Position numbers and translations under genes: made by a program | Notes under the pieces: generated by a model | The model's input: only the letters and a program-made list of their open reading frames with translations | Database searches by the model: none | What the model was told of the DNA's origin: nothing | Shown: piece after piece, positions 1 to 8,376 of the stretch | Layout: each line of letters begins with the position of its first letter | Numbering within the stretch: the first letter of the stretch is position 1 | From: Eubacteriales bacterium | GTDB taxonomy: Bacteria; Bacillota; Clostridia; Christensenellales; CAG-138 | Assembly: GCA_028694155.1 (NCBI GenBank) | Contig: JAQUTY010000009.1 | Location: 1-64,000, forward strand | Length of the DNA: 64,000 nt | Reading direction: 5' to 3'

Positions 1-68
1 TGCTCGCACGACCCATTAACTTTTTGCACATTTCACCGTTTTATCTCATCTCTCATGATTTCACTTAA

Positions 69-104
69 AAAGAACCGTGTCTCACTCCTGAAACACGGTT
101 CTTT
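69..104. terminator. Perfect 12-bp hairpin, bidirectional terminator-like
   Basis: Positions 69-80 pair with 93-104 around a 12-nt loop, and the stem is flanked by A-rich and T-rich ends on both sides. It lies downstream of the minus-strand phosphoesterase gene. The transcript it serves on the left lies outside the window. Confidence 0.6.
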
Positions 105-200
105 GACAGTCTGAGAAGACCCTCGGGTCTTCTTTTAGCTTGTCAAAAAAGGTTCGCTTATAACCCGTTTGGGCGTACATGCCGCCGAAGCCGGGGGTTA
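105..200 (-). repeat. Copy of a modular intergenic hairpin repeat
   Basis: The stretch holds a second hairpin (114-121 with 126-133, loop CTCG, then TTTT) and, at about 170-198, a segment whose reverse complement nearly matches 60597-60625 (about 29 bases, rich in CGGC and CATGTACGCC). The motif GTCAAAAAAGGTTCG next to the hairpin also recurs at about 60752-60765. Order of the modules is the same in both copies when read on opposite strands. This is seen directly; the role is unknown. Confidence 0.6.
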
Positions 201-1064
201 GCCGCAGTTGCTGAGCTTGACAACTACTATCTCGGATGGGTTGTTGAAGCGTGGCACTATTCCCGAACTACCCAGACCACGATTGATAATAAGCGTATCG
301 CCGCCCTTATAAAAGATGCCTTCTACATACTTCGGAAATCTGCCTTGATCGGGCGCATACAGCACGCCAATCAGCGGTATCTTCACCTGTCCGCCGTGGG
401 TGTGTCCGCTAAGTGTCAAATCAATATCGTACTTCTCCATGCCTCCCCAACACACCATGCCCTCAGGCTGATGTGCAAGAAGCAGTTTGAAACAGTCGGG
501 AGCATCGAATGACTGCATAAATTCTACCGTGTCAAAATCTCTATACTCTCCGGTGTAGGGATAGCCCGATACTCCTCCAATTCGAATGGCATTGCCGTTA
601 ATCTCAACATCGACATACTCCCTCTCCAGCACAATCACTCCGCAATCGGCAAGCTGTTGGGTGAGTGTGTCTCCAAATAGTGCAAAATTGTCCGTTTCGT
701 GATTGCCAAGCGAGTAATAGACGGGAGCGATCTCAACAAGTTTTTTGCAGAGAGTCACCGCCGTCTGAACATCATTCTGCGTTGTTACAATCATGTCCCC
801 TGTGACAGCAATCAGGTGGGGTTGCTGCGCCGCAACAAGTGCAACTAAATCTTGGTTTTCATAGCCAAACGAGTAGTTGTGCAGATCCGAAAGCTGCACA
901 ATCGTGATTGTATCGTTTATCTTTGGGCTTTCCACGTCATATTCGGCTACGGTGAGAACATCGTTTGAAAGAATGATGTCCAAGGCGGAGAATAATACAA
1001 GCCCTCCCAAAATAAGCAGAGCCACTGCGCCAACTATGCGAACCACAAATCTTTTTCTTGTCAT
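198..1064 (-). CDS. Membrane-anchored calcineurin-like metallophosphoesterase
   Basis: A 288-residue protein with one N-terminal membrane segment (about residues 8-30) and an extracytoplasmic metallophosphoesterase domain. The dinuclear metal site is complete: D60 and H62 (SDLH), D90 (GD), N121-H122-E123 (GNHE), H198, and H221/H223 (GHTHGG). This is the YaeI/YkuE-type arrangement, a family linked in other bacteria to phospholipid or cell-wall-linked phosphate esters, so the substrate is uncertain. The ATG at 1064 is chosen because it forms an ATGA overlap with the stop of the upstream NusG-like gene, indicating translational coupling; a GTG 9 bases earlier is possible. It is the distal gene of a two-gene minus-strand unit. 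Confidence 0.88.
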   Translation of the reverse strand: MTRKRFVVRIVGAVALLILGGLVLFSALDIILSNDVLTVAEYDVESPKINDTITIVQLSDLHNYSFGYENQDLVALVAAQQPHLIAVTGDMIVTTQNDVQTAVTLCKKLVEIAPVYYSLGNHETDNFALFGDTLTQQLADCGVIVLEREYVDVEINGNAIRIGGVSGYPYTGEYRDFDTVEFMQSFDAPDCFKLLLAHQPEGMVCWGGMEKYDIDLTLSGHTHGGQVKIPLIGVLYAPDQGRFPKYVEGIFYKGGDTLIINRGLGSSGIVPRFNNPSEIVVVKLSNCG

Positions 1065-1558
1065 GTAAGCCACTCAAAGGACAGCCAAACGTCCTTCTTC
1101 ATCTCCCCCACCTCGATGGTTACAAGTGCGCTTCGTCTTTGGTTGTTGACGTCCTTAATGACTCCCTTGTAAGCTGCAAGTGGGCCGCCCACGACCTCTA
1201 TGCGGTTGCCGATCTTTATAGCTTGGCTAACCCCGATATTGCCCTCATTTTCGTATATCCAGCGAGCAAAATCCAAATCTGCACCACGAAGCGAATATGC
1301 GCCGTCCTCATATTTAAGCGGTCTGTACACGCCGATGAGCCTCGAAAGGCGAAGCATGTCAACAAGGTCATCAGAATACACAAACACATAGCCGTTCAAT
1401 AGGGGCAACCTGCGGCGCACCCACTCACCATTTTTGCGCTCATCACGCTCAAAGGTCGCAAACATGGCACGCGCATGGGGAAACTCCCTCTCGATTGCCT
1501 CAACGGTATTCTTTTCCTGTCCGCTAATGCAGAAAACGCAGATAACCTCTCTCTCCAT
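1061..1558 (-). CDS. NusG-paralogue transcription antiterminator (LoaP-like)
   Basis: A 165-residue protein with an N-terminal NGN fold (start EREVICVFCISGQE, then a PLLNGYVFVY strand) and a C-terminal KOW motif (about residues 115-145, GNRIEVVGGPLAAYKGVI). NusG paralogues of the LoaP/UpxY kind hold RNA polymerase in a processive state over long polysaccharide or metabolite operons. Here it is transcribed divergently from the 8.7-kb glycan operon starting at 1720, though its target cannot be read from the sequence. No ribosome binding site precedes the ATG at 1558; instead a TATAAT box lies 6 bases upstream, so the mRNA may be leaderless. An earlier ATG in frame overlaps the -35 box and is unlikely. 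It could equally be a second housekeeping-like NusG. Confidence 0.78.
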   Translation of the reverse strand: MEREVICVFCISGQEKNTVEAIEREFPHARAMFATFERDERKNGEWVRRRLPLLNGYVFVYSDDLVDMLRLSRLIGVYRPLKYEDGAYSLRGADLDFARWIYENEGNIGVSQAIKIGNRIEVVGGPLAAYKGVIKDVNNQRRSALVTIEVGEMKKDVWLSFEWLT

Positions 1559-1564
1559 GCGATC

Positions 1565-1594
1565 ATTATAACACGAGCAATATTTTTTTAGCAA
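1565..1594 (-). promoter_or_regulatory. Promoter of the NusG-like gene
   Basis: Reading the minus strand, TTGCTA (1589-1594) and TATAAT (1565-1570) are 18 bases apart. The -10 box ends 6 bases before the ATG at 1558, which would place the transcript start at or next to the A of the start codon. Confidence 0.6.
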
Positions 1595-1660
1595 CAGTAA
1601 CCGAAATTTATCATCTTGTGCGTGGTGATTATTATTTTGGGTTGGTCGGGGATTTTACTC

Positions 1661-1688
1661 TTCACAAATGGGTCAAAAGTGATATAAT
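1661..1688 (+). promoter_or_regulatory. Promoter of the glycan-utilisation operon
   Basis: TTCACA (1661-1666) and TATAAT (1683-1688) with a 16-base spacer, 31 bases upstream of the GH1 gene. The six following genes are separated by 1-41 bases, so this is the likely main promoter for 1720-10404. No obvious operator palindrome was seen. Confidence 0.6.
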
Positions 1689-1719
1689 TATGTAATTCAT
1701 ATGAAGGGAAGTTAATCTG

Positions 1720-2976
1720 ATGGACGCAATCCGCTTTCCCGAGGGCTTCAGGCTCGGCGTTGCCTCCGCCGCCACGCAGATCGACGGCGACTGCCGTAAC
1801 AGCAACTGGTACCGATGGTATCTGGAGGGACACATCAAGGACGGCTCTAATCCCGATGTGGCAACCCGTCACCGAGATCGTGTTGAGGATGACACCACCC
1901 TTATGGCGAGCATGGGTATCCACGACTATCGTTTCGGTCTGGAGTGGTCACGGCTGGAACCGCAGAAGGGAGTTTTCTGCGATGAGGAATATGCCCGTGT
2001 TCGTGATGAGCTGACGCTTCTTATCAATAAAGGTATTCGTCCTCTTGTTACGCTGCATCACTTTTCAAACCCACTCTGGTTTGAGGATCAGGGCGGCTTT
2101 CTCACCAAGGAGGGCATAAAGGATTTTTTGGAGTATGTTGACCAAACCATCGGTCGCATAGGTGATCTTGTCAATGAATACATCACCATAAACGAACCCA
2201 ATGTATATGCGCTCAACGGTTACTTCGCCGGCACATGGCCGCCTGCCAAACGCTCGTTTTTCAAGATGCGCCGTGTGATAAAGAACATGGGCATATGTCA
2301 TCGCAAAAGCTATATCCATATTCACAATATCCGCCGCCAGATGGGGCTTACCGACACACGGGTGGGCTTTGCACATCATATGCGTGTGTTTGCGCCAAAG
2401 AATCCAAAAAATCCGTGGCATCGCCTTTGCAACAGGATTGTGATTTACTATTTTCAAGATTACATATCAAAGACCTACACCATTGGCCCTCGCAAATACT
2501 ACGGCGTGTATGCCGATTTCCATGCAATAAATTATTACAGCAGAACCTCGGTATCAGGTTTGCACGATGAAACGTTTGAGAACGTGGACTGCAACGACCT
2601 TGGCTGGGAGATATATCCCGATGGCATTGTTGAATGCGCCCACGACATGAGCAAGATTATTAAGCTGCCCATATATGTCACCGAAAACGGAACCTGTGAC
2701 AACCACGATGCCTTCCGTCCGCGATTTATCTATGAGCATCTTGCGGCAATTTCTAAAAGCGACCTCCCCTTCCAACGCTACTATCACTGGTGCTTTGTGG
2801 ACAACTTTGAATGGCTGGAGGGCATGAGCGCACACTTTGGACTTGTTTGCTTTGACCCCGCCACGTTCGAACGCACGATTAAAAAAAGCGGTGAGTTTTA
2901 CAAGGAGATAATTAAAGCCGGTGGCATTGATGCCCAAATAATTAGCCAATACTGCGATTGCAGCTATCACAAGTGA
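1720..2976 (+). CDS. Glycoside hydrolase family 1 beta-glycosidase
   Basis: A 418-residue cytoplasmic GH1 enzyme (no signal peptide) that hydrolyses terminal beta-glucosides or beta-galactosides. The acid/base glutamate E159 sits in TINEP and the nucleophile E322 in the YVTENG motif; the FEWLEG segment near residue 358 is the usual aglycone-side loop. GH1 enzymes are commonly 440-480 residues, so this is slightly short but has both catalytic carboxylates. It opens the operon with GH13, GH36, a sugar importer and galactokinase, which points to intracellular processing of imported oligosaccharides. Whether it is a 6-phospho enzyme is not decided; no PTS gene is nearby, which favours the non-phosphorylated type. 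Confidence 0.9.
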   Translation: MDAIRFPEGFRLGVASAATQIDGDCRNSNWYRWYLEGHIKDGSNPDVATRHRDRVEDDTTLMASMGIHDYRFGLEWSRLEPQKGVFCDEEYARVRDELTLLINKGIRPLVTLHHFSNPLWFEDQGGFLTKEGIKDFLEYVDQTIGRIGDLVNEYITINEPNVYALNGYFAGTWPPAKRSFFKMRRVIKNMGICHRKSYIHIHNIRRQMGLTDTRVGFAHHMRVFAPKNPKNPWHRLCNRIVIYYFQDYISKTYTIGPRKYYGVYADFHAINYYSRTSVSGLHDETFENVDCNDLGWEIYPDGIVECAHDMSKIIKLPIYVTENGTCDNHDAFRPRFIYEHLAAISKSDLPFQRYYHWCFVDNFEWLEGMSAHFGLVCFDPATFERTIKKSGEFYKEIIKAGGIDAQIISQYCDCSYHK

Positions 2977-2986
2977 GGAGTAATTT

Positions 2987-4573
2987 ATGATTGAATGGTG
3001 GAAAAAGCGTGTTGTGTATCAAATCTATCCGCGCTCTTTTATGGACAGCAACGGTGACAGTATTGGCGACATTCAGGGCATCATTTCCAAGCTGGACGTT
3101 TTACATGAGCTGGGCGTGGGTATACTCTGGCTCTCCCCCGTCTACTGCTCGCCCAACGAGGATAACGGCTATGACATCAGTGACTACCGAAATATCAATC
3201 CCGAATACGGCACACTTGCCGACATGGATGAACTGATTGCAGAGGCAAGCAAGCGTGACATCAAAATTGTGATGGATCTTGTTGTCAACCATACCTCCTC
3301 GCAGCACGAGTGGTTCAAAAAGAGTTGCCAAGGTGTTGAGCCCTACAAGGATTACTACATATGGCGCAAAAAGCCCAACAACTGGACAAGTTTCTTTGGC
3401 GGCAAGGCTTGGCAATACGTTGAAAGTCGAGGCGAGTATTACCTTCATCTGTTTGCAAAGGGACAGCCCGATTTGAATTATGATAATCCTGCCGTCATAG
3501 AGGAAGTCAAAGGCATTATGCGTTTTTGGCTCGATCGTGGCATATCGGGTTTTCGTTGTGACGTTATCAACATCTTGCACAAAACTACTCTTAGAAACGG
3601 TCGTCCTCGAATTGCACTTGTCGGACGAGAGCATTATCTTTCACAGCCCGGCACGCATCGTATTCTAAAGGAGCTTAGAAAAGATGTGCTTTCAAAGTAT
3701 GACTGCTTTACGGTGGGTGAATCCGTCATGGTCACGCCCAAGGACGCAAAACAGCTCTGCAACGGCGAATTGGACATGGTTTTCTCGTTTGAGCATATGA
3801 ATGCAGATTGCTTCTTTATCAAGTGGCTGCTCAGAAAATTCAGCCCCATTCGGCTCTACAAGTCGCTTGCAAAATGGGAAAAGAAGGTCAAATGGAACAC
3901 GATATATCTTGAAAACCACGACCAGCCTCGCTCCGTGTCACGCTTTGGCGATGAGAAAAACTATCCCATTGAGAGTGCAAAGGCACTTGCGGTGCTGCTG
4001 TTGACCCTAAAGGGCACTCCGTTCATCTTCGAGGGCGAGGAGCTGGGCATGACCAACTTTGATATGACCTCCATGGATCAGCTCAACGACGTGGAGAGTA
4101 AGAACGTTTACAGCCTTGCTCGAAAGCTCCGCTTGTCGGAAAATTACTGCCACAAAATGATTTGGCAAAAGAGCCGAGACAATGCCCGAACTCCTATGCA
4201 ATGGAGCGCACAGAAGCACGGCGGATTCACCACTGGTACGCCTTGGCTAAAGGTGAACGACAACCATACCACCATCAATTTTGACTGTGAGCATGACGAT
4301 CCCAACTCCGTGTGGAGCTTCTACAAGGAGCTTATTGCTCTTCGCAACTCCACTCCTGCCTTGCAATATGGCACCTTCAAAGTCAGCTTTATGACAAAGA
4401 ATGTCTTTGCCTATGAGCGAGCCTTTGAGGGCAAAAAGATTGGCGTGATAGTCAATCTGTCCAACAAGAAACAGCGTGTTCCCTGCGTTGGCTATACCAT
4501 CATGTCAAACTACGGCAGAACGCAGCTCGACTGTGAGCTTGAGCCCTACGAGGCTGCGGTACTTAGGAGGTAG
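2987..4573 (+). CDS. GH13 alpha-glucosidase (oligo-1,6-glucosidase type)
   Basis: A 528-residue cytoplasmic alpha-glucosidase of family GH13, subfamily as in oligo-1,6-glucosidase/sucrose-isomaltase-like enzymes. The start WWKKRVVYQIYPRSF is characteristic. Conserved regions are complete: D97...N101-H102 (region I), nucleophile D192 (GFRCD), acid/base E245 (VGES) and transition-state pair H311-D312 (ENHDQPR). It follows the GH1 gene by 10 bases. Together with the GH36 enzyme it could split raffinose-type sugars completely: alpha-galactosidase releases galactose, and the remaining sucrose or alpha-glucoside is cut here. The exact linkage preference is inferred, not shown. Confidence 0.92.
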   Translation: MIEWWKKRVVYQIYPRSFMDSNGDSIGDIQGIISKLDVLHELGVGILWLSPVYCSPNEDNGYDISDYRNINPEYGTLADMDELIAEASKRDIKIVMDLVVNHTSSQHEWFKKSCQGVEPYKDYYIWRKKPNNWTSFFGGKAWQYVESRGEYYLHLFAKGQPDLNYDNPAVIEEVKGIMRFWLDRGISGFRCDVINILHKTTLRNGRPRIALVGREHYLSQPGTHRILKELRKDVLSKYDCFTVGESVMVTPKDAKQLCNGELDMVFSFEHMNADCFFIKWLLRKFSPIRLYKSLAKWEKKVKWNTIYLENHDQPRSVSRFGDEKNYPIESAKALAVLLLTLKGTPFIFEGEELGMTNFDMTSMDQLNDVESKNVYSLARKLRLSENYCHKMIWQKSRDNARTPMQWSAQKHGGFTTGTPWLKVNDNHTTINFDCEHDDPNSVWSFYKELIALRNSTPALQYGTFKVSFMTKNVFAYERAFEGKKIGVIVNLSNKKQRVPCVGYTIMSNYGRTQLDCELEPYEAAVLRR

Positions 4574-4574
4574 A

Positions 4575-6896
4575 ATGAGCATCACTCAAATTGATAAGGT
4601 TTTCTGTCTCGATACGGCAAAAACGAGCTATCGTTTTATGGTAAACGAGCATGGTCATTTGGAGCATATCTACTATGGTGCGCATATTGTGGGCAGCGGC
4701 GTGGACGCTCTGCGCTACAAGAGAAATATCGTTCGCGGCTCGCTCGTGCTAAGCTCGCAGGATGATTCCACATACAGTCTTGACGATGTTCCGTTGGAGT
4801 GGTCGGGTATTGGCAGGGGCGACTATCGCAACTCGCCTGCCCAAATTCTCATGCCCGATGCTACCTACACGAACGATTTTTGTTATCTGTCGCACGAGTA
4901 TGTTGACGGAGACTGCCCTATGGGCTCCCTTCCTACGGCATACGGCGCAGCGCAAACGCTCATCGTCACCCTCAAAGACAGCGTAATGGACGTTAGGGTC
5001 AAGCTCTTTTACTCTGTCTATGAAGAATCGAACGTTATCACAAGAAGGGCCGTTCTTCAAAACAATGAGGCTTCGCCTCTGCATCTTCAAAAGTTTATGA
5101 GCATGATGCTCGATTTGCCGCAGGGCGATTACGACATGACCACTTTTGACGGCGACTGGATAAGCGAGGCAAACCGCCACCTTCGTCCCGTTGAAAGCGG
5201 CATATATATCAATGAAAGTACCACAGGAGCGTCCTCCAACCGACATAACTCCGGCGTTCTTATAAGTGGCAAACACACCTCGCAGCAGCAGGGCATTGCG
5301 TATGGCTTCAACCTCATTTACAGCGGCAACCACCATACTGCCGTTGAGAAAGCACCCTGCGGACTTGTCCGTGTGATGTGCGGAATCAGTCCGCACTGCT
5401 TTGATTTCACGCTCAAACACGGTGAGCAATTTGAAACTCCTGAGGCTGTTATGACCTTTTCGGAGGACGGGTTTAATGGAATGAGCCAAAACTTTCATCG
5501 CTTTGTCAACCAAAACGTTGTGCGAGGAGATTGGAAGGGTCGTGAACGTCCCGTACTCATCAATAACTGGGAAGCACATTTTTTTCGATATAAGCAGGGA
5601 AAGCTGATGCGATTGGCACGGCGGGCAAAAAAGCTCGGCGTGGAGCTTTTCGTGCTTGATGACGGCTGGTTCTCCAATCGCAACACGGATACCTGCGGAC
5701 TTGGCGACTATAACGTGAACAGAAAAAAACTTCCCTGTGGCATAGATGGGCTTGCCGAACGGATAGAAAAGCTGGGCATGAAATTTGGGCTGTGGTTTGA
5801 ACCCGAAAGCGTCAATCCAGACAGCGACCTATACCGCAACCATCCTGAATATGCAATAAAGATTCCTTCACGCACCCCGGCATTAGGCAGGCACCAGCTC
5901 CTGCTTGATCTTACTAACCCCTTTGTTCGTGACTATATAGTAGACAATGTTTCCGCCATACTCGACAGTGCAAAAATATCCTACGTCAAATGGGATATGA
6001 ACCGTCATATGAGCGATATGTACTCCGCAAGCTGTCCTGCAGGCGAGTTCTTCCACCGCTACACAATGGGACTTTATGATGTGCTTGGACGGATTTTTCT
6101 TCCTCGTTCGCACATTCTGGTTGAAGGGTGTGCTTCGGGCGGCGATCGCTTCGATTTGGGTATTCTTTGCTTCTGTCAACAGATTTGGGCATCGGACGAC
6201 ACCGACCCCATCGAGCGAGTGAAAATTCAAAGCGGATTGTCCTATCTTTATCCTCAATCCACAATGGGTGCGCACGTTTCGCAGTCTCCCCACCAGCAGA
6301 CCCTGCGCCATACGCCCATAAGCACACGATTTCACGTTGCCTCCTACGGCTGCTTGGGTTATGAGATGGACCTGGGCGAGCTGACGCCTCTTGAAAAAAA
6401 GGACGTTGCCGAGCAAATCTCATTTTACAAAAAGCATAGAAAGACGCTGCAGTTTGGCACCTTCTATCGTTTCGACAACAAGCCTAATCAATGGTGCTTT
6501 GAAGCTGTAAACTCCGATAAGAGCGTGGCAATTTCCACCATGGTTCAGGGGCTTGCAACCGCTGCTCCGTCAAACGATATGCTGCCCCTGATTGGACTTG
6601 ATGCCTCCGCTTGTTACAGTCTTAAATCACGTCCGCAGCGAGTGTATGTGGGAAGGTTTGGCAGTCTTATCAAGCATCTTCTGCCCATAAAGCTAAAGCC
6701 TGACGGCTTGGTTCTGCGCACCTTAAACCGCCACTATTCTATGCTTGACGGCGAGCAAAGCCTTTCCGCCTCGGGTGCGGAGCTGATGGCAGGTGTGCAG
6801 CTTGACAGACAATTCATCGGCACGGGCTATCAAAAGGATATTCGAATGCTGGGCGACTTCGGTTCTAATATGTACATAATTGAGAGAGAGGGATAA
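4575..6896 (+). CDS. GH36 alpha-galactosidase
   Basis: A 773-residue alpha-galactosidase of family GH36, the usual bacterial length (700-750). It has an N-terminal beta-sandwich, the WEAHFF and LFVLDDGWF strands of the barrel, the LWFEPESVNPDSDLYR segment, nucleophile D474 in KWDMNRH and acid/base D541 in the SDDTDP motif. No signal peptide, so substrates such as melibiose, raffinose or stachyose must be imported. The ATG at 4575 is used because AGGAGG lies 4 bases upstream; only one base separates it from the GH13 stop codon. The frame is open further upstream but that part overlaps GH13 and is not expected to be translated. Confidence 0.95.
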   Translation: MSITQIDKVFCLDTAKTSYRFMVNEHGHLEHIYYGAHIVGSGVDALRYKRNIVRGSLVLSSQDDSTYSLDDVPLEWSGIGRGDYRNSPAQILMPDATYTNDFCYLSHEYVDGDCPMGSLPTAYGAAQTLIVTLKDSVMDVRVKLFYSVYEESNVITRRAVLQNNEASPLHLQKFMSMMLDLPQGDYDMTTFDGDWISEANRHLRPVESGIYINESTTGASSNRHNSGVLISGKHTSQQQGIAYGFNLIYSGNHHTAVEKAPCGLVRVMCGISPHCFDFTLKHGEQFETPEAVMTFSEDGFNGMSQNFHRFVNQNVVRGDWKGRERPVLINNWEAHFFRYKQGKLMRLARRAKKLGVELFVLDDGWFSNRNTDTCGLGDYNVNRKKLPCGIDGLAERIEKLGMKFGLWFEPESVNPDSDLYRNHPEYAIKIPSRTPALGRHQLLLDLTNPFVRDYIVDNVSAILDSAKISYVKWDMNRHMSDMYSASCPAGEFFHRYTMGLYDVLGRIFLPRSHILVEGCASGGDRFDLGILCFCQQIWASDDTDPIERVKIQSGLSYLYPQSTMGAHVSQSPHQQTLRHTPISTRFHVASYGCLGYEMDLGELTPLEKKDVAEQISFYKKHRKTLQFGTFYRFDNKPNQWCFEAVNSDKSVAISTMVQGLATAAPSNDMLPLIGLDASACYSLKSRPQRVYVGRFGSLIKHLLPIKLKPDGLVLRTLNRHYSMLDGEQSLSASGAELMAGVQLDRQFIGTGYQKDIRMLGDFGSNMYIIEREG

Positions 6897-6898
6897 CT

Positions 6899-8335
6899 AT
6901 GAACAAACGGGACAGAAAAAATATGGTGTTCTTCGGATTGGGCACCGTGGGAAGGGATATGTTTTACGCCTTTGAGGCGAATGCTATAATGTATTTCCTT
7001 TCAAACATACTCGGCTTGCCGCTTGCCGTGTATGCAGCTGCATCTTTAGTGCTGACGGTACTGCGTATATTTGATGCGCTGAACGACCCCATAACGGGCT
7101 TGATAATCGATAACACTCGCTCCCGTTTTGGCAAATTCAAGCCTGCCATGCTCGTGGGCGGTGTGCTTAGCGCAGCATTTTACCTTGTGATGTTTGCCGA
7201 CCTTGATATTAAAAACGGCTGGTTTGTGGTGATATTCGGGCTTGCCTATATCCTGTGGGATATTACATACGGCATAAACGACATAGGCTATTGGTCGATG
7301 CTGCCCTCGCTCTCGCTTGAGCAGAAAAAGCGTGAGAAAATGGGCGCATTTGCCCGTATCTGTGCCAATATCGGCATGTTCATCGTGATGGTCGGCTACT
7401 TCCCCATTCTGTCCATGCTCGGTTCAACCGAGAATAATCCCGATCCTAAGGCATGGTTCATTCTAGCCGTCATAGTCACCGTTCTAATGCTGGGCTTCCA
7501 ACTGTTCACCCTCCTTGGAGTCAAGGAAAACCGTGGTCAGTTCAAGCAGGAGGAAAAGACCTCGTTTAGAGGTATGCTCAAGGTGCTGTTTAGAAACGAT
7601 CAGCTAATGTGGACTACTGTGGCTATGGCATTGTTCATGGTAGGCTACTGCACCACTACCTCCTTTGCAAGCTACTACATGCAGTATATTTACGGCGATG
7701 TCAATATGTATGCTGTTCTTGCTGCAATCGTTGGAGTGGCGCAAATTGGCGCACTGTTGATTTTCCCCGCCGTATCCAAACGCATGACCCGTGAAAAGCT
7801 CTACCTTGTCTCCACAATCATGGTAGTGGTGGGATACATAATTTTCTTCTTTGCAGACTATCTCAACACTATCGGTCTGTCAATCGGCGGATTCTCGTTC
7901 AATGCAAGCCTGATAGTGATTGCCGTTGCAGGACTTGTCATATTTGTTGCGCAGGCATTCATTCAGCTTTTGATGCTTATGTTCCTTGCCGACACCATTG
8001 AATACGGTCAATGGAAGCTGGGCAAATGCAACGACAGCATAACCTTCTCAATCCAGCCGCTTATCAACAAAATAGGTGCGGCTCTTGCTACCGGGTTTGT
8101 GTCGCTGGCGATTATTCTTTCGGGCATCAAGACAAGCGAAGTGGCGGCAGAAAGCATAAATGCAGGAGGGCAGCTAATTGTCAAGCTGGTGATGCTCGTA
8201 ATTCCGCTTGTGTTCATCGTTGCAGGCTATCTTGTGTTTAGGGCAAAGTTTAGAATCAACAAGGAGACCTATGACAAGATAGTTGCCGACCTTAGGGAGC
8301 GTGGCGATTTAATCAGCACTGAGCAGGAGCAATGA
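6899..8335 (+). CDS. GPH-family sugar:cation symporter (MelB-like)
   Basis: A 478-residue polytopic inner-membrane protein with about 12 hydrophobic segments, belonging to the glycoside-pentoside-hexuronide:cation symporters of the major facilitator superfamily. The DALNDPITGLIIDNTRSRFGKFKP region near residues 60-80 is the family's cytoplasmic loop with its conserved acidic residues for cation and sugar binding. It starts 2 bases after the GH36 stop codon. As the only transporter in the operon it is the likely importer of the galactosides and glucosides that the three cytoplasmic hydrolases cut. Cation (Na+ or H+) and sugar are not readable. Confidence 0.9.
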   Translation: MNKRDRKNMVFFGLGTVGRDMFYAFEANAIMYFLSNILGLPLAVYAAASLVLTVLRIFDALNDPITGLIIDNTRSRFGKFKPAMLVGGVLSAAFYLVMFADLDIKNGWFVVIFGLAYILWDITYGINDIGYWSMLPSLSLEQKKREKMGAFARICANIGMFIVMVGYFPILSMLGSTENNPDPKAWFILAVIVTVLMLGFQLFTLLGVKENRGQFKQEEKTSFRGMLKVLFRNDQLMWTTVAMALFMVGYCTTTSFASYYMQYIYGDVNMYAVLAAIVGVAQIGALLIFPAVSKRMTREKLYLVSTIMVVVGYIIFFFADYLNTIGLSIGGFSFNASLIVIAVAGLVIFVAQAFIQLLMLMFLADTIEYGQWKLGKCNDSITFSIQPLINKIGAALATGFVSLAIILSGIKTSEVAAESINAGGQLIVKLVMLVIPLVFIVAGYLVFRAKFRINKETYDKIVADLRERGDLISTEQEQ

Positions 8336-8376
8336 CGATTGACTGATTGGCTCAAACGTGATAAAGTCTAAGTATT

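Noticed and set aside
4476..4574. N-terminal extension of the alpha-galactosidase frame
   Set aside because: Overlaps the GH13 gene and lacks a ribosome binding site, while AGGAGG sits right before the ATG at 4575.
5883..6416. 177-codon antisense frame inside the GH36 gene
   Set aside because: Opposite a conserved catalytic region of a clear enzyme; no ribosome binding site or motif.
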